NCBI GenBank assembly: GCA_032358165.1
Contig: JAALGY010000020.1
Location: forward strand, 1,922,001-1,986,000
From: Diplosphaera chodatii
Taxonomy: Eukaryota > Chlorophyta > Trebouxiophyceae > Prasiolales > Stichococcaceae
Length of the DNA stretch: 64,000 nucleotides
Reading direction: 5' to 3'
Positions 1 to 11,509 of the stretch are shown here, piece by piece. Below the pieces are notes generated by a model. It had not been told where the DNA came from. It saw nothing but the letters and a program-made list of their open reading frames with translations, and made no database searches. The number at the start of each line of letters is the position of its first letter. Within the stretch, counting starts at the first letter, position 1. The translations under genes were made by a program, and so were the position numbers.

Positions 1-1012
1 GTCAAGATGACAACAGGAGCTGCACGAGGTGGCAGGGTCAGGCCGCAGCATGGCGGTCGCACCTTGCCCAGCGGGAACAGTGTGCGGAACGCATTCAGCG
101 CACGATCCGGCAGCAGCGTCTCCAGCACATCTGCAGCCGGAACGTGATCAAACGCTTTTAGCACTCTGTGCTCCTGTGGTGACTACATACTGAGCTGTCT
201 CCATGTGAGTCTGGCGATGTCCGGCAGTGCACCACCTGCGACGGTGAGGTGCTGGCCCAGCGTGTTGCGGCCGCGCATGATCTCCTTCGAGAGGTGCACG
301 AACCCAGCGTATTCATCGCTGGAGGGCAGGCCTGCGGTGCGTCGCAGCATCCGTACCTCAGTCATATACTGACAACACTGTGTAACGCGCATGCTCCATG
401 TGGTGCTGCTTCCTTATGATTAGTGATCCGACGCGAAGTCGTTGCCGCGTGTACGACAAGCAGGGATGTTTTGGCATGCCATAGTTTGCAACACTGCGAT
501 GGGGATTCTCGCGCACATCATGAAGGCGAGCGAGCAAGGTGTCTGCAGCGCCGCTTGATTTGTATATAACAACAAAATCCACTCCGTGCAACAGCCGTAG
601 TGACCACGCTTGCCCTTACCGAGCTCTCGTGCGATTGCGTCATTGAAGTACTTGATCATCCAGCGGTCCCACCAGTTGTCGTGGTATGTTTGCTTGTCCG
701 CGAAGACCTGCAGTGCGAAAACACGTTGGCTGCGCTGCCAGGCAACGCATTTACGAAACTGCACCATGCATGGCGGCGCCTGAGGCGTTGCATGGCCTCA
801 GAATAGGTAGAGCTCGCCTGCTCTGGTGTTCCAGTCTTGGAGGGAGTTGCAGGCGGAGCCGTGGGTCGCGGCATGCGCTGGGGTCGTGGAGGCCGTTGGA
901 CAGCTCTCGAACCCGGCGCCGCAACGGCACTGCAGCCGCGCCTCGCTGAAGACAACGACGCCTTGCGCGATCGATTGCCGGGGAACAGCGTGGGTTCAGC
1001 TACAAGCTGCAT
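1..1012 (-). CDS. DWARF27-like (DUF4033) carotenoid isomerase, 3' end outside window
   Basis: Four exons read in phase on the minus strand: 755-1012, 620-707, 191-331 and 63-154. The last intron runs off the left edge. Exon 2 encodes YHDNWWDRWMIKYF, close to the 'Y.D.WFDR' opening of plant D27 proteins. Exon 3 encodes GFVHLSKEIMRGR and exon 4 encodes LLPDRALNAFRTLFP, matching the 'LxxxFPxxxLxxxRxLLP' region that follows in that family. D27 is a plastid iron enzyme that isomerises carotenes toward strigolactone-type products; algal homologues are numerous and often of unknown substrate. The N-terminus is rich in Ser, Arg and Pro, like a transit peptide. The start (M at 1012) is uncertain because the frame stays open to 1258. 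Intron 1 (708-754) would be only 47 nt, so the first junction is weak. The Cys-rich C-terminal part of the family lies outside the window. Confidence 0.62.
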
Positions 1013-1640
1013 CCTGCAGTACCTCAAAACCGGGTATTCGGTGCTGGCGTAGCTCAAACGGCGATTCAAATTTGCCAGGTGCACAGCGCACAACAGCACG
1101 ATCGCGGCCGGTACCCCGCAGTCAAAGGCGTAGATGCGCACTCTGTCGCACTTCGTAATGCTGAAACTGCGGCTTCTGTGCATGTGCGCCCCGCATCGGT
1201 TGCCAAGCCGAGTAGGGCAGTACATATGGAAGTGTCTGTTAAAATCCCAGGGCTTCAAGTGATTGTGGCTGCCGATTTGGCTTCTAGCAGAAGCTGCCGT
1301 TGAGTGTTACAGAAGCTGTGCCTTTCACGCAGCACCATCTATAACGACCGAAAGCTGCAGCCGGCCAACATCACATCCGCCGTGCAGCTGCAGGCGCGCT
1401 CATGAAATCTTGCGTTGCAGCAGGTTTAGGATGCCCTGCAGTCAGGACACCACTGTGCTGTCTCTGTTGTGCGTATCCACAGGAGCATGGCGGGGCAAAT
1501 CCCCAGGTGATTAGCGCTCTCCATTAACATTGGGCGAAGGGCCTCATGCATCGGCCATGTGGGGAGTCAGCAGCTGGGGCAGCACCCAAGGTGGATCAGC
1601 TGCATGCTGTAGACAGCCACTCCTCAGCCACACGTTTCAC

Positions 1641-2549
1641 CTATGCCACAAGGCTGCGCACCTGAGGGCCAACCAGGATCTCGTTCGAGAAGCTCAGGAA
1701 CGCAAACCAGATGATCGGCGAGATGTCCACGCCGCCAACAGGGGGAATCAGGCGCCGCGTCGGCCCCAGCACCCACTCTGTTGGCTTCACCGCTGCTGAC
1801 CACGGCAGCTTCTTGCCGTTGACCTGTGGGCACAGGGGCAGCTTGCACCACAGGAAGCCCACACCGAGCTTGACAACTTCTCTTCCATGTTGCTGGTCCC
1901 TGGTGCGGCTGCTACTGCTTCTGCAGCTGCTCCTTCTGCAGCTGCTGCCGCTACAGCAATTGCACGCCACCGTCCAATAATACACGAATGGACTGCAAGT
2001 CCTGATTCAAGCAAGCATGCATCGTGCATGCAAGCAACTGTGGGCGCAGCTCACCTGCGGGTACCAGCTCAGGACGATGCGCACGATCATGAGCAGCTGC
2101 GCCACAGCCAGCAGCGGCTGCACCACCCGCGCGATGGCGCCCGCGGTCCTGGCATCGAGGTCTGCCAGCTCATAGACCGCCATGACATGTGGCAGCTCGG
2201 TGCGGGCGGCAGCAGACCACGCCGCCTGTGGCTGCAGCAGGCTCATCGTCGCTGTGGCTGACAGCAGCCTGACGGCCGCCGATGTAGGACTGCTTTTGCT
2301 GCTGTCCGTCTGCTGACTCGACTGTCGCATGACGCACTGGATCATGCCGCACTGCCGGGCGGTACATCCTGCTGAGCGCAGCGGTTGCCTGAGCGGACTG
2401 GAGTGAAGCACAGATCGGAAAGGGCCTCCGACCGGAGCGCAAGGGTGCAGATGAGCCAAGCTCACATGCATGTTGGCTGATAGACGATGCAGGGCTGTGA
2501 CGATGGCAACGTTGTGTCGTCGCACAGATGCCCGCAGCAATCGGCGCAC
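1641..2549 (-). CDS. YGGT family protein (Ycf19/YLMG-like), probably plastid
   Basis: Two exons, 2055-2549 and 1641-1823, join in phase 0 (donor gtgagc, acceptor cccacag) to give about 225 residues. The second half carries the YGGT signature: IVRIVLSWYPQ, then PTEWVLGPTRRLIPPVGG and VDISPIIWFAF, ending in a short hydrophobic tail. YGGT proteins are small membrane proteins. In plants the YLMG/CCB3 members sit in plastid membranes and act in nucleoid distribution or cytochrome b6 maturation. The first ~100 residues are Arg/Ser-rich and low in acidic residues, consistent with a transit peptide, but the chosen start is only the first Met of the open frame. Two hydrophobic segments flank the intron position, as in the family. 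Confidence 0.72.
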
Positions 2550-3660
2550 GTTGCGACTGCCACGGTTGTAGTGTAGCAGTGAAGTTGATCGTCCAGCAGA
2601 AACGATATAGTGACAAGTTTGAGGTTGCAGAGCATTTTGTTGCAGCAGGCTCCCACCCTGCAGGAATTTGCAGGTTCACCGTGGCTGCTGTGCACGTTTT
2701 CGCAGGTGCAGCAGCAGCATTCAGATCACATGCGCGGATCAAAGGTGTTCTGAGTGAGTAGACACTTGGTTATACCGCTTGCAAGGAGCGGATACAGCTA
2801 TACCGCAGGCATACATCGAATCAACCCTCTGCAGTTGCAGGCATGCTTACCCGCGTCTCGACAAGGTGATTTGCGGAAGATCTCAAAGCTGCACATCGAC
2901 TGGCACTGATTTACCAACTGTCACATCCTTTGCGTCTTGCGTCGAGAACCCTTGAATCTGGTGCTGCCATATCACACCAGATCATGTTGGTCCATCGCGC
3001 TGTGTGATGGTTGCAGCACTCTTCCGGCACAAACACTTGGAGGACTGCGATCGTCGCTGTGCGTGTCTAGCCTGCGACCCTTCCAGCCGGTCCTCAAATC
3101 CTCCACACGCAGGTGTGTCACTCCCGCTTTCTGTGTATCTGGGGTTCACTCACCTCCACCCGTGCACAGAGCCATCGACAAGGGTCGCGTGGCAGCACAG
3201 GTCGCGAGCCTGCTCAGCACAGGCAAACGGAGAGGCAGAGACCAGCTCGCAGCTGTCCCGCCGGGCCACACTTGCTGCCAGCGCGGCAACTGCAGCCACC
3301 CTCCTGCCTGGCAGGTTGCTGCCTCTCGATAGGATTCGCCTCACACTGTGACAAACTGGTCTGCGATGAGCAGCAGCTAACGGGAGCAGCAATCAGAGTG
3401 TCCTCGGCTGTTGCCTGTAATTCTCCTGCAGCTCTGCACTTGTCATGTCCACTTGCGTCTGCTGCAGTCTGAACACTGCTGTATCATAAACTGCTGCGAT
3501 GCGTTGGATCGAAGCCTTTCAACATGGTCACAGGATGATCTTCAGCCTGTCCGGTTTGCTGAAGCACTCCGTAGTGCCGAGCTGGCCGTGCTGTTGTATG
3601 ATTTTGCTACAGCTTCCAGGAATTGCTGCATGACATTGCATCTGCAGTCGAGTGCGTACA
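2550..3660. other. Intergenic, divergent 5' regions
   Basis: This stretch lies between the minus-strand YGGT gene and the plus-strand glyoxalase gene, so it should hold both promoters and 5' UTRs. Open frames here (for example 2937-3332 plus) have no recognisable domains and lack supporting splice structure. I see no clear TATA box or repeat. Confidence 0.4.
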
Positions 3661-6252
3661 ATGGCGGCAGCTTCCAGCGACTGGCTGGCAGAGGACAAGC
3701 GGCTCATGCTGCACGCGGTCTACAGGGTTGGCGATTTGGAGAAAACAGAGGTATGTACCAAATATTGAAGAGTGCAGATGTTGTCATGCAAACTTTGTCA
3801 GCGTCACGCTTAGTGGTGCGGGACTGCTGTGTATTGCAGGACTACTACAAGAAGATGTTCGGCATGAAGCGACTGCGGTACAGGGACCAGCCAGATGTGA
3901 GCCTGTGTGCACCTGATGATGCACACACGCAAATGTCAACATCCGAGTTAACAGCTTGCATCCGACCTACGACTGAGGTATCATAGCAATGCTTCCTCTG
4001 CAGGACAAGTACACGAACCTGTTCATGGGTATGCGATCCTTACTTCATATGCGTGCGCTGTAGACTGACTTTCAGCAACATGACCTGAAAGAACACGGAA
4101 TCCTTCCTTGAGCTGATGTGTATGACTGCCATCTGCAGGCTATGGGCCAGAGGACCAGGGGTACTTCTCCCTTGAGCTGACATACAATTATGGCAAGGTG
4201 AGCACCTTGTAGTGCCAACTCAAATCTCGTGGGTGGTTGCAATGGTGTTGTAGTGACGTGCATGCTGTTGCCAACATGCAGGAGTCGTACGATGTCGGCG
4301 AAGGTGCGCATCCACACTAGGAGTAGACAAGCCTTCCACCACATCTGAAGCACGGCTTGGCTGCACTCTCCATGAGATCTCAGCACTTGATACCCTGCCT
4401 GCAGGTTTTGGGCACTTTGCACTTGCTGTTCCAGATGTGTACAAGGCCGTCGATGACATCAAGGCAGCTGGTGAGGAGTGCCGCCTGATGTTGAGCTGAT
4501 AATTTGGGTTCCACACCAAAAGATTCAGCAACAGCATGGCATCGCTGGAAGTGCCAAGATCGTAGGTGTCCTGTGCATGTCCAACGACAAGGGTGCCAAC
4601 TGACCCTGCCTGTTGACAGGCGGCACAGTGACACGAGATGCTGGGCCAGTGAAGGGTGGAACAACTGAGATTGCCTTTGTCGAGGTGCGCTTCTGACGTG
4701 CACTTGATCATGACACAGTGGCACGTTATGGCTGCACCATCGTAGAACTCAGCTGACAATGTGAGTGCTGGAACTACATTGCACTTCTAACCCTACGCAT
4801 CACAGCGAGTTTTGTGGTGCAGGACCCCACAGGTTACAAGTACGAGCTGATCCAGCGGCCAGAGCACAAGGGCGACCAAATCTTACACGTGCGCACTCTT
4901 CGTCGTAAACAGGCTCCATGGAGTGTTCTGGTGTCCGAGGGCTTTTGAGCAGGGACTGGCTATGCACTTGAAGCAGCCCGGCTTGATGCACTTTGGTATC
5001 GCGTAGTCGTCTGGTGCCAGTCCAGTCATGCATGTGATAGACCATGTCATAGGCTGCCCTCCCTTCAATGCCGCAGATGATGTTTCGTGTGAAGGATCTG
5101 GAAGCCTCGAAACAGTACTACACAGAGGCGCTGGGCATGAAGCTGCTCCGGGAGAAGGAAAACGAGAAGGTGCACACCCTTGCAGCCAGTCCATCGACCC
5201 CCTTGATCGGGATGCCCTCAGATGTTGGGGCTGCCATTCATGGTCTGCATTGTACACTGTGCCATTGAGCGCGTGTTTGGCTGTGCACAGGGTCGGTACA
5301 CCAACGCCTTCCTGGGGTATGGCGACGATTCAGAGTCTGTGCAGGTTCGTCGCTTCGCACCAATGCAAGTCCACTGCTATCTCGTGCATGCTGCCGTCTC
5401 TGCATAGCATGATCCGCAGTTACAATACCCACTGTGGACGCAGATCGAGCTGACATACAATTGGGAGTCACGCGAGTACAACAAGGTAAGAACCCCTCGA
5501 GAATATGTATCTTCTATGGCCTGCATACCAACCTGCATAGCGATGTACGTGCTCCGGCTGGTGACCAACTTTGATGCTGATGGCACACCTGCAGGGCGAT
5601 GGATATGCGCAGATTGCTATCAGCACAACCGTACGTATCGTGCTCTCTGGTTGCTGTCACATGATTCCTGCCGAACATGTGCCCCTCGTCTCAGATTCGA
5701 GAAGCCTGGGACGCGTTGCCAGGATGTCCTTGTGCGTTTTACAGGATGTGTTCAAGACAATGGACCAGATCAAGGCCGCTGGCGGCAAGATCACAAAGGA
5801 GGCCGGCGCGCTACCTGGTCTAGGTGGGGATGTGGACAGCATTGAGGGACCCAGAACAACCATCAACATCCACCGCAAGCCTGCTCGCAGCCCAGCCCCT
5901 TGATGACTCACCCCTGTACACATGCAATCCCCTGCCGCCCTGCTGCTTTGATCGCCACTCTGCTGACCATGCAGGCACAAAGATCATGGCGACAACAGGT
6001 GTGGTATCAACCTGACGGGCTGTTGCACCTCATGCATCGACTGGGCGCATGCACCCAGTGCCACAAGTTGTCCCCTACCCGGTTGTGTGTTGTGCCACAG
6101 ACCCCGATGGCTACAAGATTGTTTTCGTCGACTATGAGGTGAGCAACACCGCCCTCAATTGCACATGGTAGCAGGTACAGTGTAATGACATGCTCAGCGT
6201 CTGACATCGCCTGCTGCCTCATCTGCAGGATTTGCTGGCCGAGCTGAAGTGA
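3661..6252 (+). CDS. GLX1: Glyoxalase I (lactoylglutathione lyase), two-domain plant type
   Basis: Sixteen exons stay in phase from ATG to TGA: 3661-3750, 3840-3896, 4004-4028, 4139-4197, 4282-4303, 4405-4470, 4620-4684, 4823-4888, 5077-5169, 5291-5344, 5444-5485, 5595-5630, 5745-5823, 5975-5998, 6101-6138, 6229-6252. They encode 279 residues, the usual plant glyoxalase I length. The enzyme isomerises the hemithioacetal of methylglyoxal and glutathione to S-lactoylglutathione in the cytosol or plastid. Two tandem VOC domains are visible. Domain 1 has LMLHAVYRVGDL, YYKKMFGMKRLR, FSLELTYNYG, GHFALAVPDVY and DPTGYKYELI. Domain 2 repeats the pattern with MMFRVKDLEASKQYYTEALG, IELTYNWESREY, GDGYAQIAIST and DPDGYKIVFVDYE. 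The metal-ligand His and Glu of domain 1 (LHAV, LELTYN) are present; domain 2 has Gln or Met at some equivalent places. No obvious signal peptide. Several exons are tiny (22-25 nt). Confidence 0.93.
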
Positions 6253-6769
6253 CGGCCATGCTGGGCTGTGGCGTGTGCCAATGTGCAGAAGTGCAGCGGC
6301 CAGGAGCACAACTGTACTTCCTTCCAGATCTGACCATCAAGTTGATATCAGAGCGAACCGTCTAGATCTGTGCAATTTTACAGACAGATCAACGAAAGTG
6401 CAGAGGTGGTGTCTGGGGGAAGCAGTCTTGCCAGAGTGAATGGGGAGGGGGGGAAGATGTGCTGTCTCTTTGGATACCCTGTAGCCAAGCTGGCTGGACC
6501 AGCTAGTAGAGCCATTGCAATTGCCACCAGGCCAGGCTCTCAATTTTACACAGGCTCGCGATGCTGCAGCAGACTGCCGACATGATGCTGATGGCCGTGC
6601 ATGCATGATCGCTGAAGATCTTTGCCTGATTACATTGCAAAAGCTGCTGTCTGTCGTACAACCATCCGCAAATTGGCAGAGGACAAAGGGTTGCAACGCA
6701 CACATGTGCCATTAGTATCAATGTACAGCTGCGGAGCACGGCATGTTGGCTTGATAGGCGAGACTGCTC
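6253..6769. other. Intergenic region between two plus-strand genes
   Basis: It holds the 3' UTR of glyoxalase I and the 5' region of the FkbM-like gene. Open frames on both strands are short, overlap one another and have no family resemblance. I see no repeat or RNA gene. Confidence 0.35.
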
Positions 6770-9700
6770 ATGCTGGTTGATCTCGCTGGTCCCCGCGCTG
6801 GCCTGGCAATCAGCAGTGCCATGCCATCGCTGCCGGTGTTTGCAAGCCCTTCGGTGAGTCTGAGTACAACAATAACCCCGCAATGAGTTCGATGAAGCGC
6901 GAGACTGTATTTGATGGAGACCTTCGTCTCAAGCTTCGTGTGTGCGCTACCTGCACCATGCATTTATATGCACCACAGGCTCTTGCATATTTGCTGCAGC
7001 ATCAAACCTTCTATTTCGATCCGTCCTGAGCACACCTGTGATGTGAGGTGCATGGTCTCCTTGCAGGTTGCGAGGCAGCGCGATCCCGACAGCAAGCGCT
7101 TCCGCTTCAAACCAGGCAGCGTCAAGCCGATTTCTGGGCGCTGGAGCACATGCTGCGCAGGCATCAACATGCGGTGGCTGGCCGTGGGCTTCGTACTGGG
7201 CATGCTGATCTTCGCTACGCTCTCGGTGCTGCAGGTGACCTGCTGTCACCCGCTTGCCGCCGCACGCACATTGAGCGTCCACCTGTGCCAATAGTAGCTT
7301 CCTGATGTAGTGCACCCTGTGCGCCGCGCTTCTGTTGGCGCAAGGAGCAGTCACCAGCAAGAATATTCAGGCGCAGGGGGATGTGGGGCTGCTGTCAGCA
7401 CATAAAGAGGCACAGCCAGTGGGCAGCGGCGCGACGCAGGACGATGAGGTAATCCATGCTTGCACAGACTGTTCGCCCCCCAAGGGTCTGCGAGCATGCC
7501 AGCTGCCAACCGAGATCGCAGCACACCAGCAGAGTACCCAGCTGAGGTTGTGCACCGACTGTGCAGGTCATCATGCTCGATGGTGGGGATGGCGTGTTCC
7601 GGGACGCTGCGCCGGGGTGGCAGCAGGCGGAGCCGGGCGGGCAGCAGGAAGCGGCAGAATCGCAGCAGGGCCAGCAGCCAGAGCAGTCGCAGGGGCAGCC
7701 GCAGGAGCGCCAGCAGCAGGAAGCGGCCGGAACGCAGCAGGAGCAGCAGCCAGAGCAGCCGCAGGAGCAATCACAGGAGCACCAGCAGCAGGATGCGGCC
7801 GGAACGCAGCAGGGCCAGCAGCCAGAGCAGCCGCAGGAGCTTCCGCAGGAGCAGCAGCAGCAGGATGCGGCCGGAACGCAGCAGGAGCAGCAGCCAGAGC
7901 AGCCGCAGGAGCAACCACAGGAGCACCAGCAGCAGGATGCGGCCGGAACGCAGCAGGGCCAGCAGCCAGAGCAGCCGCAGGAGCAACCGCAGGAGCACCA
8001 GCCGCAGGATGCGGCCGGAACGCAGCAGGAGCAGCAGCCAGAGCAGCCGCAGGAGCAACCACAGGAGCACCAGCAGCAGGATGCGGCCGGAACGCAGCAG
8101 GAGCAGCAGCCAGAGCAGCCGCAGGAGCAACCACAGGAGCACCAGCCGCAGGATGCGGCCGGAACGCAGCAGGAGCGGCAGCCAGAGCAGCCGCAGGAGC
8201 AACCGCAGGGCCAGCAGCAGGCAGAGCAGTCAGAGCAGCAGGCAATCGAAGTTCAGGCAGCAGAACAGCAGGAGCAGCAGGCAGTCGATATTCAGGCAGC
8301 AGAGCAGCAGCCAGTGCCGGCTACAGCCATGGAGCAGCTGCACGGCCTGGGCATCAGGTACCACGAGCGCGAACCCGGCACGCCTGCAGTGGTAAGTGCT
8401 GGCTCATGTAATGCCCTGCAGCACGGAGCAAACTAGTCCCCTGCCCTGTGTCCATCTCATGTAGATCTGCTAAGTAGCCTCTCCCAGCTCTGCTGCGCAA
8501 CGAGTGCTCTGCGCCATGCTGGGAGTCATGATGGTGGCCCCATGTGCGCACACTGAGCACGTTCCAGAAGCCATCTAGCACGACTGCACAGCACAGCATT
8601 TGCTGCGGGCTTCAGCTGGTAGAGCCGGCTCAAGAGCCACACCCTGTGGCATGCTGCAGGGGGGATACACCTTCCTGCCGCCGGGCGACTGGGCAGCGCA
8701 GCGCGTCCGCCGCATCCTCATCTACCTTGGCGCCAATGAGGGGGCGGAACTGGACTATGTCATCAAGCACAACAGCCAGCGCCAGAGGTGGGCGGAGTGG
8801 CGCAGCTGCTGTAACGTCCAATGGTGTTGCTCGGATTTGCAGATGCATCGTGCACACGAATACGCCACTGCAAGCCCAGACGCCACTGGTGTGGGCCCAC
8901 TCCCTGCAGGGGGTACGACCTGGCATTTGCATTCGAGGCGCGGCCCGACCACAATGCAGCCTGGGAGCTGGCCGTGCAGCAGCGGTCCAACCCCGCGGTC
9001 CAGTACATCAACAAGGGTGTGCTGTGAACCCTTCTGCTCAGCAGCCACCTTCTCAAGTCACAAATGTGCAAAGACCCACCAAGGGGGTTTGCAGACATGA
9101 CTGCGCGGTTTCGGGTTTGAGGCACCATGTGTGCACCAGCCTGTCAGTGCTGTTGTGTCTCAATGTGTGGTGCTAGGGTGCTATGCTGCCAGCACATGGC
9201 CTGCTTGAGATGGCCTGCTTCACCGTCAGATGTCGTCGTCGTGACCTTTGACACGAAGAGCTGCTGTGTTGCAGCCGTGTGGTGGCGTGATGCCGTGCTG
9301 GATTTCGGCAACCGCGACCAGGTCGGCTCGGTGCTGCGCACGAAGCACAACGACTTCAGCGACGACAGCCGGACGATGCAGGTTGCGGTGGCACCTGCAC
9401 CGTTTCATGTAGACTGTACTGCTGCCGTGCGCGACTGCTGATGCGACCAATCATGCAGTTGGGCCGGCATGTGTGTCTTGATCCCTTTGCCCCCTCCCAC
9501 TGGGCGGTCATCTGCGTGTCTGGTGCGTCATGCTGTGGCCTGTATCGTTTGCAGGTGCAGGGCATTGACTTTGCAGCATGGGTGAACGACAACATCAGGG
9601 AGGATGACAAGGTGCGCCTGGCAACTCCATCACCAGATGATAGGCGATGTCTTGGCTGCATACTGCGCGCTTCGCTGCCCTGCGCATGCAATCCGTTGCG

Positions 9701-10501
9701 CACAGCAAATTTGTTGACTACCGTGCAGTATCATGTCTGACCTGGTGCATGAATGCCTTTGGTGTAGTGCGGCGGCGCTGTTGTACAGGCACCAAACTTT
9801 TGGACAACCGCTCCATTCGCCTGCAGGTGACGCTTGTCTCAGACATTCAGGGGGCGGAGTTCCCCGTCTTCGCGCACCTGGCAGACAGCGGCCTCGCCAG
9901 CCGGATTGACACGGTGAGAATGTAGTATCAGGGACTGATAACCCAGCGATATCCCCAACAGTCCGATCCTGGGCGAGACCGAAAGCAGCTCTCCAGCAGC
10001 TCTACTATTTGCAGGCTGTGTTGACTTCTGCCGAGAGTAGTCCAGCTATCTTTGTCTCTGTCACTTGAGTATATGCTTTGCCACCTTTGTGCTGCGCAGC
10101 TGTACATGGAATGTCATTACATGGCGCACTCCAACCTGATCGACGCCATCAGCGAGGACTCCTGCCGGCAGCTGTGCCAGGCAGTCGCGCCGCACGTCGG
10201 ACAGTTCTTCTACTGGGTTGGTGAGAACCCCTTTCCACTGCTGCAACACTGGTTCCACTTGTCATTTGCATAGAACCGACAGTCGGCACACCAGTGCTAA
10301 CGATTGAGCGTTGCCTCATCCGAATGTTGATGCACTGAACGTGTAGATTTGACTTCTGTTCTAATGTCGCATGCTGCTCCAGCAGGGCCCAACCAGGAGG
10401 GGGGCGTCGTGCGCGGCTTTGATTTTGTGGACAAGCCGGGGCTGCAGCCCGGCAACTGCGACGCGCTGCATGTTGCTGCCATTGCTGAGCCTTCTAGATA
10501 G
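6770..10501 (+). CDS. Type II membrane protein with FkbM-like methyltransferase domain
   Basis: Eleven exons keep phase: 6770-6853, 7067-7234, 7311-7448, 7567-8391, 8660-8787, 8910-9016, 9275-9381, 9555-9611, 9827-9913, 10100-10220, 10386-10501, giving about 645 residues. A single hydrophobic segment (WLAVGFVLGMLIFATLSVL) near residue 80 suggests a signal anchor, probably Golgi, with the rest lumenal. The fourth exon is a Gln/Glu/Pro-rich stalk with tandem repeats. The C-terminal half follows the FkbM/Methyltransf_21 order: RRILIYLGANEG (SAM-binding loop, usually 'DLGANxG'), AFAFEARPDH, AVWWRDAVLDF, a strand and helix ending WVNDNIREDDK, VTLVSDIQGAEFPVF (usually 'KMDIEGAE'), then LYMECHYMAH. 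Such domains O-methylate sugars or lipids; the substrate here is unknown. The usual Asp of DLGAN is Tyr and Lys-Met-Asp is Val-Ser-Asp, so activity is not certain. Start could also be 6821. Confidence 0.7.
7648..8223 (+). repeat. In-frame minisatellite, eight 72-bp copies
   Basis: Eight imperfect copies of a 72-bp unit lie inside one exon of the FkbM-like gene. Each encodes 24 residues of the form [D/E]AAGTQQ[E/G]QQPEQPQEQ followed by PQEHQ[Q/P]Q. Copies differ mainly at E/G, H/R/Q and Q/P positions, and all indels keep frame. The array makes a polar, uncharged-to-acidic extended stalk between the membrane anchor and the enzymatic domain. Confidence 0.95.
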
Positions 10502-11509
10502 GATGCGCAGTGCAGCAGGCACTGCAGCTAATAAAACACGTAGCGCCTGCTGCCGAGGGGGCTTGGCGGCTGGCAGTGGCAGCACTGAAGGGAGGTGAGG
10601 TCCTGCATGGCAAAACAGCCGGGCTCTCAGCCTGCGGTGTCAGAAGCAAGTTTAGCTAATGTGTTTTGAGGGGAGCCGCCCTACTTACGTATTGAACACC
10701 TCGTAACATTTTGGTCTAGTTGACTGACATTGGGCCCGGCGCCAAGCCAGCCAGTGGTTTAGTGGTGCCAACAGTGCAACTCCCCATGCAGCTGATGCAA
10801 GCTGCAACATCTGACCCCATCGTGAATTTGATTGTACACCGAAGACCATATTGATCAGAAGACAGTCAAAAAGTCAGAGTGTTGCTATTCTGTCCTGCTA
10901 TGAGTCTGTCAGGCGTGACCGTCAGTGCTGAGAGTGCGGTGCTTGTGTCACAGTGATGGGTCTGCAAGCATCTGCATCTCGGTTCATAAGATTCCAGAGA
11001 AACAACAGGAGGACAAGAATAGCCAATGGAAAAGACAAACATCATGCAAGGCAGTCAGCGGAGTGTCACGCGCCCACTGAGACTAAACGGTGGTCTGCAT
11101 AACAATGCCCGCAAAATTTCTGTTTGCGCCTCCTGCCACCCAAACCGACGTGTTGTGCATGCAAGTCTCACATTTCATAAGTCAGCCACCGCAAGCATCA
11201 AGAGCATCATCAGAAGGCTGTGCGCCCATCAATGTCACCATCCTCGGTAGATGCTGCTCAGCTCTACCCGCACTGTGGCAGCACTACAACTTGCAGCCGA
11301 CCGGCGACCCATACCCACTATGCTGACAAGCACGTACTACAAGCGCACAGTATGGAAGCTGTGTGCCGCATCCTGGATGCACCCCTTGCAGCCAACCAGA
11401 TCAATACAACGCCCTGCTGCCAGAAACCTAGGCTCGTCATCTGACTGTGCTGCCTCATGGTCAGCCAGCAGATACAGGCCGAAGCATTGCTGTGTAGGCA
11501 GCCAGATTG
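10502..11509. other. Convergent intergenic region (3' ends)
   Basis: The FkbM-like gene (plus) and kinase A (minus) converge here, so the stretch should hold two 3' UTRs. No ORF with recognisable features; the ORFs on both strands near 11.0-11.5 kb are low-complexity shadows of the kinase tail exons or random. Confidence 0.4.

Noticed and set aside
4541..4570. A 10-nt microexon in glyoxalase I around tgccaagatc
   Set aside because: Joining the exon ending 4470 directly to the one starting 4620 keeps phase and gives the expected IKAAGGTVTRDAG, so no extra exon is needed.
7335..8411. Long open frames in other phases and on the minus strand across the Gln-rich repeat (358, 311 and 224 residues)
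   Set aside because: They arise because a 72-bp repeat has no stops in several frames. Only the Gln/Glu/Pro frame connects in phase to the exons on both sides.
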